56,143 nt of DNA from Butyrivibrio hungatei (GTDB lineage: Bacteria; Bacillota; Clostridia; Lachnospirales; Lachnospiraceae): the NCBI RefSeq assembly GCF_900101605.1, contig NZ_FMUR01000022.1, forward strand, positions 1 to 56,143, written 5' to 3'. Every line of letters begins with the position of its first letter. The stretch's first letter is position 1. Made by a program: the position numbers and the translations under genes. A model generated the notes under the pieces. It did not search any database. It saw only the letters and a list, made by a program, of their open reading frames with translations, and was not told the DNA's origin. Shown here one piece after another: positions 42,925-51,622 of the stretch.

Positions 42925-43838
42925 ACCTTCCTCTGTCTTTGTTTCATGGTCTCAACTTCTTCAGGTGAAATGAACCTGCAAGTTTTGACAACATAGAGTC
43001 TTCCGTTCTCGGCTTTTTTTATCCTGACTTTTGCCTTCATAAAACCATGCTTGTCACAACATGCAACTGCATAGTAATGTTTGCCGTTTGGAGAAAACCA
43101 TTTTATCTTACGTCTTATGTTCTTATGACATATGTAGCACTTGGTGCTCATTATCTCCATATTTTCAAGGATATCTTCTTTGGTATCAAATTCCCTTGAA
43201 ATATATTTTTCATAGCTGTCAAAAACAATCTTGATTTCCTGCTTCTTGGTCTTAGGTGTTACATAGGTGTCAAAAGATATCCGTTCGAGTACTCTCTCTC
43301 CGAACTTCTGAAATATCTTTGCAGTATACTCCGCATCACCCAGTGCTCTGTGGAAAGGATTATCTGTATTAAGTCCCAACTCTTCTACTGCCGCTGCAAG
43401 TGCCTTCCTGGTACGTCCGTCATCAAACGCAAGACTATAGAGTTTTTGTACATCATAAAATGCAAGCGGTCTGTCCGATAAAAGCGGCATTCCAAAGAAG
43501 TCTAAATTCCTCTGAAATTCTGTCAGATCAAGCGGCCCCCAACTGCAGAATTTAGGATCCTCTCCGCACCATTCCAAAAACTCTTTTGCCGCATCACAAA
43601 AATCTTCTCCGTTTTCAAGGTCTTCCATAGACAGATGAATAAGCTTTCCCGTTATCTTGTGCATCTGCTTGTGAACCTTAGGTTTTATCAGTTTTGAAAA
43701 CTCGCCTATCTTAACCCTTTTCTCATTTAATTTCACAGCGCCTATTTCAACTATTTCAAATGAAAGAGTTTTGCCGTCTATTGTAACAGGCGCTTCACCC
43801 TGATTCCACTCAAGGTCAAATACAATATAATTGCCCAT
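42903..43838 (-). CDS. DEDDh 3'-5' exonuclease (KapD/epsilon-like) with a C-terminal Cys-rich tail
   Basis: 311 residues. The exonuclease fold (1-190) has the Exo I Asp and Glu in IVFDLEWNQ, Exo II region SWGPLDLTEFQRNL, and Exo III HRALGDAEYTAKIF (H-x4-D). Relatives include DNA polymerase III epsilon and the sporulation inhibitor KapD. The last 90 residues carry CYICHKNIRRK and CCDKHGF, a possible zinc site, and a Lys/Arg-rich end (KQRQRKVKKRQTP), suggesting nucleic acid binding. AGGAAGG precedes the ATG. The substrate (RNA or DNA) is not determined by the sequence. Confidence 0.82.
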   Translation of the reverse strand: MGNYIVFDLEWNQGEAPVTIDGKTLSFEIVEIGAVKLNEKRVKIGEFSKLIKPKVHKQMHKITGKLIHLSMEDLENGEDFCDAAKEFLEWCGEDPKFCSWGPLDLTEFQRNLDFFGMPLLSDRPLAFYDVQKLYSLAFDDGRTRKALAAAVEELGLNTDNPFHRALGDAEYTAKIFQKFGERVLERISFDTYVTPKTKKQEIKIVFDSYEKYISREFDTKEDILENMEIMSTKCYICHKNIRRKIKWFSPNGKHYYAVACCDKHGFMKAKVRIKKAENGRLYVVKTCRFISPEEVETMKQRQRKVKKRQTP

Positions 43839-43865
43839 AAAAAATCGCCTTCCTGTCAGGCTCTA

Positions 43866-44678
43866 TTATACAAAAATTTTTACTTTTATAAACAGTCTGC
43901 CTTTTCTGGTCGTATTCTCTGTTCCAAGATAAATAAATTTGCCGTGTCCTCTTACCGAAACTCTGGCCCCTTCTTTGAGGTCATATCCGCCGCTATATGC
44001 AGTGCGTCCGTCTATGTATACAGACTCCGCTTCGATAAGCCTCTGCGCTTCCGATCTCGAGAGGTGATAAACAAAAGAAAGAATTGCATCTATTCTCTCC
44101 GATGCAACCGTGCCTCCGATTTCTTCGAATTTGGGTTCGATGTTGCACTCGGAAGATTTTACTGTTTCGCACTTCACGGAAGTATGCTTAATTCTAATAA
44201 GTTCTTTGCATATCATTTCCGCGATGTCACATGTGGCATAAAGATATGCTTCATTTTCTCCCGTAAAGATATCACCGATCTGGTCTCTTTCTATTCCGAG
44301 ATTCATGACCGCGCCGAGGTAGTCTCTGTGACTTAGATTATCGGCGAATTTTGCATTCACCGGTTTTATCCTCACACAGGCAAGTACAGAAGGCTCTTCC
44401 CTCTCCGCTATCATAAAGCTCTCTTCATCCATGTAATCGGGAAGGAAACAGACCATCGCTCTCTCCGCGTCTTTATTACCTCCGTACATAACGAAATGCG
44501 CGCCGTGAAATTCGTGCACATTTGCAGGTATTTTTTCACTCGCAAGTATGTTGTAAAAAAGCGCCTGCTCGGATACTGACAAGAAGTCCGTGTGAGTGAC
44601 AAAATTATTCATATAAGCTCTTGTGGCAAGGTCCTTTGCTCTTCCCGCAAGATAATCCCGTGTTTTTTCTTCGTTCAT
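43866..44678 (-). CDS. ylmH: YlmH-like S4-domain RNA-binding protein
   Basis: 270 residues. The central signature SHRDYLGAVMNLGIERDQIGDI is diagnostic of YlmH. The C-terminal S4 domain covers about 190-260 (SERIDAILSFVYHLSRSEAQ, IDGRTAYSGGYDLKEGARVS, VRGHGKFIYLG). In B. subtilis YlmH can act on obstructed 50S subunits in ribosome quality control. Here it is outside the usual ylm/divIVA cluster, two bases after a Nudix gene and 28 bp before the exonuclease. The ribosome site is weak, so coupling to the upstream gene is likely. Confidence 0.9.
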   Translation of the reverse strand: MNEEKTRDYLAGRAKDLATRAYMNNFVTHTDFLSVSEQALFYNILASEKIPANVHEFHGAHFVMYGGNKDAERAMVCFLPDYMDEESFMIAEREEPSVLACVRIKPVNAKFADNLSHRDYLGAVMNLGIERDQIGDIFTGENEAYLYATCDIAEMICKELIRIKHTSVKCETVKSSECNIEPKFEEIGGTVASERIDAILSFVYHLSRSEAQRLIEAESVYIDGRTAYSGGYDLKEGARVSVRGHGKFIYLGTENTTRKGRLFIKVKIFV

Positions 44679-44679
44679 T

Positions 44680-45183
44680 TTATATTCTTAGATATTCCTT
44701 GTAATCCATTTTTTTACCGTCAAGATCAGCCTCGATAAGGTTGTCTTTTCCGTCGTAAACAAGCTTTAGTGAAAAGAAGTCTTTTCTCTCTTTAAGGAGT
44801 TTAAAAAATATCTTGTCTCCTTCCCAGAGATTGAGTCCGTAAACATCACTCTTTTTTATCCATTCAAGTTTCCCCTCATCACAGTCGTTTGGTTCTGCGT
44901 CGGGAGCGTGTGCTGTAAAGAGGGACATAAGCTCATAGTCTCCTCTTCCTGAAACAAAGGTCACAAGTCCTCTGAAATTAAGCTCCTCTTTTGGTATGTC
45001 ATAACCTGTCTCTTCAAGTATCTCTCTGTGCATACATTCTTCGGGACTTTCACCCTCTTCAAAGTGCCCTCCTACACCGAGCCATTTGTCTTTGCTGATG
45101 TCGTTCTTTTTGGAGACTCTGTGGAGCATGAGATATTTGTCGTCACGTTCTATATAGCACAATGTTGTAAGTATCTCGTACAT
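44680..45183 (-). CDS. Nudix hydrolase (MutT/8-oxo-dGTP diphosphatase type)
   Basis: 167 residues with a complete Nudix box, GGHFEEGESPEECMHREILE followed by ETGYD. N-terminal TLCYIERDDKYLMLHRVSKK and the WLGVGG element fit the 8-oxo-dGTP diphosphatase subgroup. It probably sanitises oxidised nucleotides, though Nudix substrates cannot be assigned from motifs alone. GCAGGAG precedes the ATG. It begins the short operon with ylmH and the exonuclease gene. Confidence 0.85.
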   Translation of the reverse strand: MYEILTTLCYIERDDKYLMLHRVSKKNDISKDKWLGVGGHFEEGESPEECMHREILEETGYDIPKEELNFRGLVTFVSGRGDYELMSLFTAHAPDAEPNDCDEGKLEWIKKSDVYGLNLWEGDKIFFKLLKERKDFFSLKLVYDGKDNLIEADLDGKKMDYKEYLRI

Positions 45184-45370
45184 CTAAAAACTCCTGCCTT
45201 TAAAAATGCATATATATCATGATTTTCTGTTGTTATTATTTCCCGATATGGTATGCGTAATTTTCCGCGTAAATACAAACGGTATTTATCCTTTGAATTT
45301 ACCTTGTTTTTTATGTCTGAAAATTACTTCGTTTTTTACTAGTGTCAAAACGCTGAACTCCAGTATTCAT

Positions 45371-45406
45371 GCGGGATTGCACACTTTTTACAATCCCGCT
45401 TTTTTA
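45371..45406 (+). terminator. Orphan plus-strand terminator in a gene-free 343-bp gap
   Basis: GCGGGATTG (45371-45379) pairs with CAATCCCGC (45391-45399) and seven T follow on the plus strand; the minus side has no T-run. No plus-strand gene lies upstream within 2.4 kb, so it may end a small RNA whose promoter I cannot place with confidence. The gap 45184-45526 also holds a 7-bp inverted repeat TAAATAC/GTATTTA (near 45274-45292) and is otherwise AT-rich and featureless. Confidence 0.7.
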
Positions 45407-45526
45407 CATCAATTTTTGTCTTATTTTTTGCCCCGCTTTTTTAAGAAAAAAAGCTCCGTTTTAATCACAGTTTTTTATCCAAATGATTCAGGAAAAAATA
45501 AGTTTGCCTATGCCTGTTAATCTTTA

Positions 45527-47971
45527 TTAGTGTTTCATTGTTTCAGTCCAATATTTTTGTCCGTAAATATCTGTGAAACAATATGTCTCAAGAACTGTTC
45601 CTTCACCTACGGAAACATTGCTTATTTTCATATCGGACATTGCGCCTTTTACTGTGTACTTTTCACCCAGTAAATATGCGTCCTTAAAGGTCTTGTCATA
45701 CCCATAGTAATCACAGGTAAAATCAATCTCATCTCCCGCCTGCAATTCTGTGAGGTTCTTTGCTATGGTCTCTGTCTCGCCTTCAACGTAGTCGTAGCAA
45801 ACACCAGCAACATACCCGTCTTCATTGTCCGAATCAAACACGAGAATGAGGTTCGCTTTTTGTCCGTTTAAAAGACACGGAACTCTGCCTGTTATTGCAT
45901 AGCTTTCGTCAGTTGCCTGTATGTCTACCACATAGTAGGCCACAACATTACCGTCAATCGCAAGCCATGTCTTGTCGTTCTGCGACCTTAAATTTCCGTT
46001 CTCATCAAAGTCGAAAACATTATCTGTTCCAAGGTCTATGTATCCCTCGCCGTCATCATAGAACATATTTAGTTCAAGTTCATGCACCATTTTCCACTGG
46101 TCTTCAGTCAGGCTGATAACGTCTTCTCCGGCGCTGTTTTTTGTCCATATAAGAACGGACTCATCAAACCTGTTTGAAGCAATGTAATTTGCTGCCTTTT
46201 CCACATCAAGATTTTTTCCAAGGAATGATGTGTTGGAAGAGTTAAGCCCAGACACACTGCTAAATTCGCTTGAAAGGAAGGTCGTAAGTAGCTGTGTTAT
46301 CATCTCTGCAGATGCATCCGAATTACCGCTTCCGGAAAGCTCTCCAAAAAGTGACGGCAAAGGTGTCTGTGAACCTCCCGCCGCAACCTGTCCTGCGACC
46401 TCCATAGAAGCAAAGTTTTGAATACACTTTGCATACTCTTCGTCCATACCGATATCTTCATATGTATTTACCATCGAATCTACCTTGCTTGTTTTCTTAT
46501 AAGGAAAGTAGATTGAAAGTCCATATGAATTGGTCATATTTGAGCTTGTTTTGTTGTATTTTATTGCGCTCTTTAGGGCTGTTACAAGCTCTTTTGCATC
46601 ATCTGTTCCAACCCTGTTTGCAAAGTCTATAAGATCTACCTGATCTATCTTTGAAGAAGCCGCAAATTCTCTTGTATTTCCTCTGGCATTTGAAACTGTT
46701 TTATAATCATCATTTTTTATCATCTCAGAGGTGCTTTTTGAGAAGTCTGCAAGCTCTGTCGGAACTGTCTGTGAAAGCTCCGCAAGATCTGTTATTGAAA
46801 GTGTCGTTTTTTGTCCCGGGCAAGTCTGTGCGCATGTACTTGTAAAAGAGTCGATAATATTCTTTCCGATATTTATCGTCTCCATAGATGTATTTTTTCC
46901 AAGTTCCGAAAGCCAATCTGTGTAGTACCAACCGACTCCCGGTTCAGTCTCTTCGGATGCCACAAGATAATCGGCATAATTTGATACGACAAGTGCATTC
47001 TCAACAGTCGCCATAAGGCACGTATCAAAACCGACAAAATCAAACGTAACTCCGCCGTCTTTAAGTGCCTTGTTTATTCCTGCAAGAGACATGGCGCCTG
47101 CAGTCTGGAATTTTTCGTCGTATCCGTATCCTCCAGTAGAGCCTCCGCCGTGATCCCAGAAAATAAGCTCATATCTGTCCGCAGGAAAGTTCTTTGCAGA
47201 CCACTTGATATAGCTCGACAAAGTCTCCGGTTTTGTCATCGGTAAGTTACCCACATTATCAACAAGCGGATTGAGCTTACCGTCTTTTACCTGATATATC
47301 TGATTTGTAGAGCTTGAAACAACGTTGTTCTGCCACTGTCTGCAACCACCTGTATAAACAAGGAGATTTATCTTATCACCAAGGTCTGCTTTCATCATCT
47401 CTTGAATGTCTCTTGTAGCCATTCCATTTCTTGATTCAAGATCTGCTCCGCACATATACACCATAACGGTGATATTATCCTGTCCGTTACCCTTTATAAC
47501 AGTCCTTTTTTCACGTGCTCTGCTGTCCACATTTGTGTTAAGATTTCCTATGTTTGGAGTATCACTCCATGTTGCCGAATTTACTCCCGAGCCTGTGTAC
47601 GATCCGTAGCTTCCAAAAAGCTGGCTTAAAATCGAGCCTGCTGTCCCTGAATTTCCGCCCTGTGATGTCTGGGTATTCTGCGTGGTATTTGCAGGTGTCT
47701 GAGTCGTCGGCACAGTATCGCTCTGTCCGCCTCCGAATATGGCCGATAGTCCGCCGCCTCCTGCCAAAAACAAAAGCACTATTATCATAAAGAGCGGATT
47801 TACCCCTCTTCCTGACCTCTTCATACCTCCGCCATTTTCAGAAGGTCCTGTCCCCGATGAATACCCGCTACTGCTTCCTACAGGACCGGTCCCGAGTCCT
47901 TCACCTCTTTTGTGTACTCCGGAACCTCCTTCGGTGACATTCTTTTTCCTTCCAACAGGTCTGTTCTCCAT
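45527..47971 (-). CDS. Clostripain-family (C11) cysteine protease, membrane-anchored
   Basis: 814 residues. The first 58 residues are a Gly/Ser/Arg-rich cytoplasmic tail, then one membrane helix (PLFMIIVLLFLAGGGGLSAI), then a Gln/Thr/Ser linker. The C11 caspase-like domain starts at about 165 (NITVMVYMCGADLESRNG), with the catalytic His in LIFWDHGGGSTG and Cys in FVGFDTCLMATVENA. The C-terminal half (about 560-814) is a beta-rich domain of unknown role. Clostripain relatives cleave after Arg or Lys and are secreted; this one is tethered with the protease outside. GGAGGTAAGCA precedes the ATG. Confidence 0.9.
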   Translation of the reverse strand: MENRPVGRKKNVTEGGSGVHKRGEGLGTGPVGSSSGYSSGTGPSENGGGMKRSGRGVNPLFMIIVLLFLAGGGGLSAIFGGGQSDTVPTTQTPANTTQNTQTSQGGNSGTAGSILSQLFGSYGSYTGSGVNSATWSDTPNIGNLNTNVDSRAREKRTVIKGNGQDNITVMVYMCGADLESRNGMATRDIQEMMKADLGDKINLLVYTGGCRQWQNNVVSSSTNQIYQVKDGKLNPLVDNVGNLPMTKPETLSSYIKWSAKNFPADRYELIFWDHGGGSTGGYGYDEKFQTAGAMSLAGINKALKDGGVTFDFVGFDTCLMATVENALVVSNYADYLVASEETEPGVGWYYTDWLSELGKNTSMETINIGKNIIDSFTSTCAQTCPGQKTTLSITDLAELSQTVPTELADFSKSTSEMIKNDDYKTVSNARGNTREFAASSKIDQVDLIDFANRVGTDDAKELVTALKSAIKYNKTSSNMTNSYGLSIYFPYKKTSKVDSMVNTYEDIGMDEEYAKCIQNFASMEVAGQVAAGGSQTPLPSLFGELSGSGNSDASAEMITQLLTTFLSSEFSSVSGLNSSNTSFLGKNLDVEKAANYIASNRFDESVLIWTKNSAGEDVISLTEDQWKMVHELELNMFYDDGEGYIDLGTDNVFDFDENGNLRSQNDKTWLAIDGNVVAYYVVDIQATDESYAITGRVPCLLNGQKANLILVFDSDNEDGYVAGVCYDYVEGETETIAKNLTELQAGDEIDFTCDYYGYDKTFKDAYLLGEKYTVKGAMSDMKISNVSVGEGTVLETYCFTDIYGQKYWTETMKH

Positions 47972-48030
47972 TGCTTACCTCCAGACTTTTTTGCATACAG
48001 ATTTTTTGTAGAAAAAATGATATGACAATA

Positions 48031-48375
48031 TCAGAAATTACTGCCGTTCCATCCCCACTGATCTGCAGGTGTATATTTTATATAGATATGATCCGGTTTA
48101 ATATCAAGTACATCTCCAAAGATTTCTGTTATCTTTTCTGTGAGTTTTTCGAACGCATCGGGGTTTGCTTTTCCAAATATCATTACTTCAACGAATGCTG
48201 TGGGCAAAGAATTGTCTCCTCTAAAGTACAGATGATACCCGTCTTCGAATCCTGTCATAAGCCAGTTTTCACTCTTCCCCGGGATGAGTTCTATTGCTTT
48301 TCCAAGTTCTGTCTTTAACTTTGTCTCCTGTTCCTTTGAAATTGTTATGCTTATTTTTGAATTTATAAAAGGCAT
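48031..48375 (-). CDS. MIF/phenylpyruvate tautomerase family protein
   Basis: 114 residues from ATG 48375; GAAGGGAG lies seven bases upstream. A longer reading to 48441 would bury the catalytic proline. After removal of Met the N-terminal Pro (MPFINSKISI) is the tautomerase base. Length and the ending DHIYIKYTPADQWGWNGSNF closely parallel macrophage migration inhibitory factor (IYINY ... GWNNSTFA). Bacterial MIF homologues have tautomerase activity; some host-associated ones are proposed to mimic the cytokine. It is monocistronic. Confidence 0.87.
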   Translation of the reverse strand: MPFINSKISITISKEQETKLKTELGKAIELIPGKSENWLMTGFEDGYHLYFRGDNSLPTAFVEVMIFGKANPDAFEKLTEKITEIFGDVLDIKPDHIYIKYTPADQWGWNGSNF

Positions 48376-48621
48376 ATTTTGTCTCCCTTCGTCTTCTTTC
48401 TTTTCCAATTTATTATACATTATATTGAGGGTCGGTTTCATATTTGTTTATTATTATGCATGGCTTATGCTCCATCTTTGTTGCATTTTGTATTCGATTT
48501 CTTCTTTATATTTATTTACTTTAATAAAGTGCATTTTCCTCTTTGCAACACCGCGTCAAAGTGATAAAGTATATATAATCTTTATTTTCAATAAGAATTA
48601 TTTACTTGTAAGGTGGCTTCA

Positions 48622-49164
48622 ATGGTTACATCCGACGCATATTTGCAAGAACTTCTACGCCGGTATCAGGCAAATTTCGATGTCACAGAAAACTATAAAT
48701 TTGGTGAAATCCTTTTCCCTGCCTATGCCTTTTTTCATTCGATGAGCGAGAAATATGTTCTTAAAAAAGAAGCTCAGCTTTGGGCTGTCAAAACTTTTGA
48801 ACATGTTTTTTTTATAAAAGAAACTTCTTTTTCACCGAAAAAAATTGATGAGATAAAAGAGCTGATCATTCAAAAGATAGAACCTGAATTTGTCCGCAAG
48901 AATGAGAAGTATCCCGAGAAGGATCACATGATCTCTTATATTACTTTTGTCGTGCTGTGTGATTCTGCTCCCGATTCCGAGACAAAAAAAATGATAAAGA
49001 AATTTCATTTTGATAAAGGATATCTTCTTAGCTTCAGAGGTCACAGCGAAGCACGACTCGCCGTTGCGACCATGGACACCAAGGAAGTCTATACCAATTA
49101 TGTCGGCAAAGAGCTAAAATCTCTGCTCTTTGATATATACAAAAAAATGGAGGAATTGTTATGA
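48622..49164 (+). CDS. Hypothetical protein translationally coupled to cstA
   Basis: 180 residues from ATG 48622 (AAGGTGG five bases upstream; GTG 48613 overlaps that site). It is soluble, alpha-helical, with charged stretches (KKEAQLWAVKTFEHVFFIKE; RGHSEARLAVATMDTKEVYT). No known domain is recognised. The stop overlaps the cstA start (ATGA), so the two are co-translated. The protein may be an accessory of the CstA transporter. A TATAAT lies about 55 bp upstream of the start region. Confidence 0.7.
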   Translation: MVTSDAYLQELLRRYQANFDVTENYKFGEILFPAYAFFHSMSEKYVLKKEAQLWAVKTFEHVFFIKETSFSPKKIDEIKELIIQKIEPEFVRKNEKYPEKDHMISYITFVVLCDSAPDSETKKMIKKFHFDKGYLLSFRGHSEARLAVATMDTKEVYTNYVGKELKSLLFDIYKKMEELL

Positions 49165-50906
49165 ATGCAGCAGTAATACTTTTAGTAAGCATTGCGCTTC
49201 TTGCTGCCGGATATGTATTCTACGGTAGCTGGCTCGCAAAGCAATGGGGAATTGACCCTTCACAGAAAACACCTGCGCATGAGCTCGAAGATGGTATCGA
49301 CTATGTTCCTGCCAAAGCACCTGTTCTCATGGGTCACCACTTTTCATCAATCGCCGGAGCAGGCCCTATCAACGGACCTATTCAGGCAGCCGTTTTTGGA
49401 TGGATTCCCGTATTGTTATGGGTAATCATCGGCGGAATTTTCTTTGGAGGAGTACATGATTTTGGTGCTCTCTTCGCTTCACTTCGTCACAAAGGTCAGT
49501 CAATCGGTGAGATCATCGATGATTCAATGGGCAAAAAAGCTAAGAGACTCTTTATCACATTTGGTTATCTTACTCTTCTTTTGGTCGTTGCAGCTTTCAG
49601 CTCAATTGTTGCAAGTACATTCGGTGTTACAACCTCAGCCGGCGCAGCAGTTGAAGGACCTACACTTGCAGCTAATCAGTCAACCGCTATGATCTCAATC
49701 CTTTTCATCCTTCTTGCGATGGTATTTGGATTCTTCGTTTACAGAAAGAATGCTCCCATCGGAGTTGCTTCTGTTTTCGGATGTCTTGGAATCGTTGCAG
49801 TTGTTGCCATCGGTCTTAACTTCCATCCTATCGCACTTTCTTACAATGCATGGATGTGGGTTATCGGTGTATATATTTTGATTGCATCCGTTACTCCTGT
49901 TTGGATCTTGTTACAGCCAAGAGATTACCTCAGCTCTTTCCTTCTTTACTTCATGATTGGAGCAGGTATCATAGCAGTTCTTGGAGCTGTTGTTACAGGT
50001 AACGGTTCATTCCAGATTCCTGCTATGGGCGATGCAGCTCTTAAGGGAACAGGCGTGTTCACAACAGGTACTGCTTTCCCTGCCCTCTTTGTTACAATCG
50101 CTTGCGGTGCTATTTCAGGTTTCCACTCACTTGTTTCATCAGGAACAACCGCTAAGCAGCTTGATAATGAAAAAGACGCTAAGCCTGTAGCTTACGGTTC
50201 AATGCTTATCGAGTGTGTAGTTGCGGTTATCTCTCTTCTTGCAGTTGGCTTTGTATGGGCAGCTGCTTCAGACGGAACATACGCAAGCCCTACTCAGGTA
50301 TTTGCCGGCGGACTTTCAGCAATGATCGGATCATTCGCTCCCGGTGCAAAAGACATTATGTACCAGATGCTCATCCTTGCGGTTTCAGTTTTCTGTCTCA
50401 CATCTCTTGATACCGCTACTCGTCTTGCAAGATACATGTTCCAGGAATTCTTCCTTGAGCAGGGACAGACAGCAAAAGATGCAACAGGTTACAAGAAGGT
50501 TCTTGCAAATCCTTACGTTGCTACAGCAATCACAGTTGTACTCGGTGTTGCACTTGGTATGACAGGTTACACCAAGATTTGGCCATTATTCGGTGCAGCT
50601 AACCAGCTTCTTGCAGCTATCGGTCTTCTTGCAGTTTGCACATGGCTCGGTGCTGTAGGTAAGAACAATAAGATGTTCTACATTCCTATGGTATTCATGC
50701 TTGCTGTTACAATCTGCTCACTCATTCAGACAATCACTGCTAAGCTTACAGCTTACACATCAGGATCTGCAGATGTTTGGGCACTTATTCAGGCACTTAT
50801 CGCTGTGCTTCTCGTAGTACTCTCAGTTGTACTTTCAGTTATTTCTGCAAAGACTCTTTTCAAGCAAAAGTCTGAGAAAAAAAACGATGAAAGCAAAGTA
50901 GCTTAA
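49161..50906 (+). CDS. cstA: Carbon starvation protein A (CstA) family transporter
   Basis: 581 residues with about 16 membrane helices. The N-terminal family motifs DGIDYVPAKAPVLMGHHFSS, IAGAGPINGPIQAAVFGWIP and SGFHSLVSSGTTAKQLDNEKD are intact. CstA proteins take up peptides or pyruvate. This one is about 120 residues shorter than E. coli CstA, as in other Firmicutes. The ATG overlaps the preceding gene's stop and GGAGGAATTG precedes it. High use of GCA/GTT/CTT codons suggests strong expression. Confidence 0.94.
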   Translation: MNAAVILLVSIALLAAGYVFYGSWLAKQWGIDPSQKTPAHELEDGIDYVPAKAPVLMGHHFSSIAGAGPINGPIQAAVFGWIPVLLWVIIGGIFFGGVHDFGALFASLRHKGQSIGEIIDDSMGKKAKRLFITFGYLTLLLVVAAFSSIVASTFGVTTSAGAAVEGPTLAANQSTAMISILFILLAMVFGFFVYRKNAPIGVASVFGCLGIVAVVAIGLNFHPIALSYNAWMWVIGVYILIASVTPVWILLQPRDYLSSFLLYFMIGAGIIAVLGAVVTGNGSFQIPAMGDAALKGTGVFTTGTAFPALFVTIACGAISGFHSLVSSGTTAKQLDNEKDAKPVAYGSMLIECVVAVISLLAVGFVWAAASDGTYASPTQVFAGGLSAMIGSFAPGAKDIMYQMLILAVSVFCLTSLDTATRLARYMFQEFFLEQGQTAKDATGYKKVLANPYVATAITVVLGVALGMTGYTKIWPLFGAANQLLAAIGLLAVCTWLGAVGKNNKMFYIPMVFMLAVTICSLIQTITAKLTAYTSGSADVWALIQALIAVLLVVLSVVLSVISAKTLFKQKSEKKNDESKVA

Positions 50907-50922
50907 TCATTTCTACATACAT

Positions 50923-50972
50923 AAAAAAGCATAAGATTTTGCTGAAACATGGGCAAAATCTTATGCTTTTTT
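50923..50972. terminator. Bidirectional terminator between cstA and the HAD gene
   Basis: A perfect 20-bp stem (AAAAAAGCATAAGATTTTGC at 50923-50942 and its complement at 50953-50972) with a 10-nt loop, A-rich on one side and T-rich on the other. It serves both convergent genes. Confidence 0.9.
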
Positions 50973-51592
50973 TATAAAAATCTTTCCTTTAATTCTGACA
51001 GACTATTTATCTCTTCATCCGGAATTTCATTTTCTCCGGTTATATTCCAATATTTACCAAATCCTTGTTTTATCCATATCGTTTTCATTCCCAATTCTTT
51101 TGCAGGAACTATATCATTATCAATTCTGTCACCAATCATTACCGCATTTTCCGGATTGCAAGAAGCTTTAGACAATGCAATATTAAAGATTCTTTTGTCA
51201 GGTTTTTCCACACCTTCTTCTGCTGATGCTATTATAAGATCTATATATTTTTTAATACCGAATTTTTCAAGTCTTTCTGCTGTTCCTAACGATTGATTTG
51301 CTATAATACCTATCTTATATTTTGGGCTCAATGCCTTTAAGGTTTCTTCTGTATCCTCGAATAATTCCTCTTCTTCTAAATACCACTTTGAACCTGAGAC
51401 TTTATATTTCCGTGTTAATTCCAGATCGCCCTTCTTATTATTTTTGTATAAGTCTATTGCCATGTTATATATTTTTTCAAACGGCTCACCGACAGCGTCC
51501 GCGATATCCTGTAACCTGTGACAATAAACCTTTTCTTCATTTACCAGCGTAGAACCCACATCAAAAAAGATCCATTCAATATTATTTTTCAT
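50972..51592 (-). CDS. HAD-superfamily hydrolase
   Basis: 206 residues. The nucleophile motif is FFDVGSTL (D-x-G instead of D-x-D), followed by a four-helix cap, motif II GIIANQSLG, the motif III lysine in EKPDKRIF and the acid pair MIGDRIDND. The glycine in place of the second aspartate of motif I is unusual for a phosphatase and suggests a dehalogenase-like or altered activity. AGGAG precedes the ATG. The last codon touches the shared terminator. Substrate unknown. Confidence 0.82.
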   Translation of the reverse strand: MKNNIEWIFFDVGSTLVNEEKVYCHRLQDIADAVGEPFEKIYNMAIDLYKNNKKGDLELTRKYKVSGSKWYLEEEELFEDTEETLKALSPKYKIGIIANQSLGTAERLEKFGIKKYIDLIIASAEEGVEKPDKRIFNIALSKASCNPENAVMIGDRIDNDIVPAKELGMKTIWIKQGFGKYWNITGENEIPDEEINSLSELKERFL

Positions 51593-51622
51593 TAAGCCTT
51601 TTCTCCTGCCTTAGTTATTATG

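Noticed and set aside
45206..45520. 104-codon plus-strand ORF in the 45.2-45.5 kb gap
   Set aside because: No ribosome site, Phe/Leu-rich random composition, and it is crossed by an intrinsic terminator.
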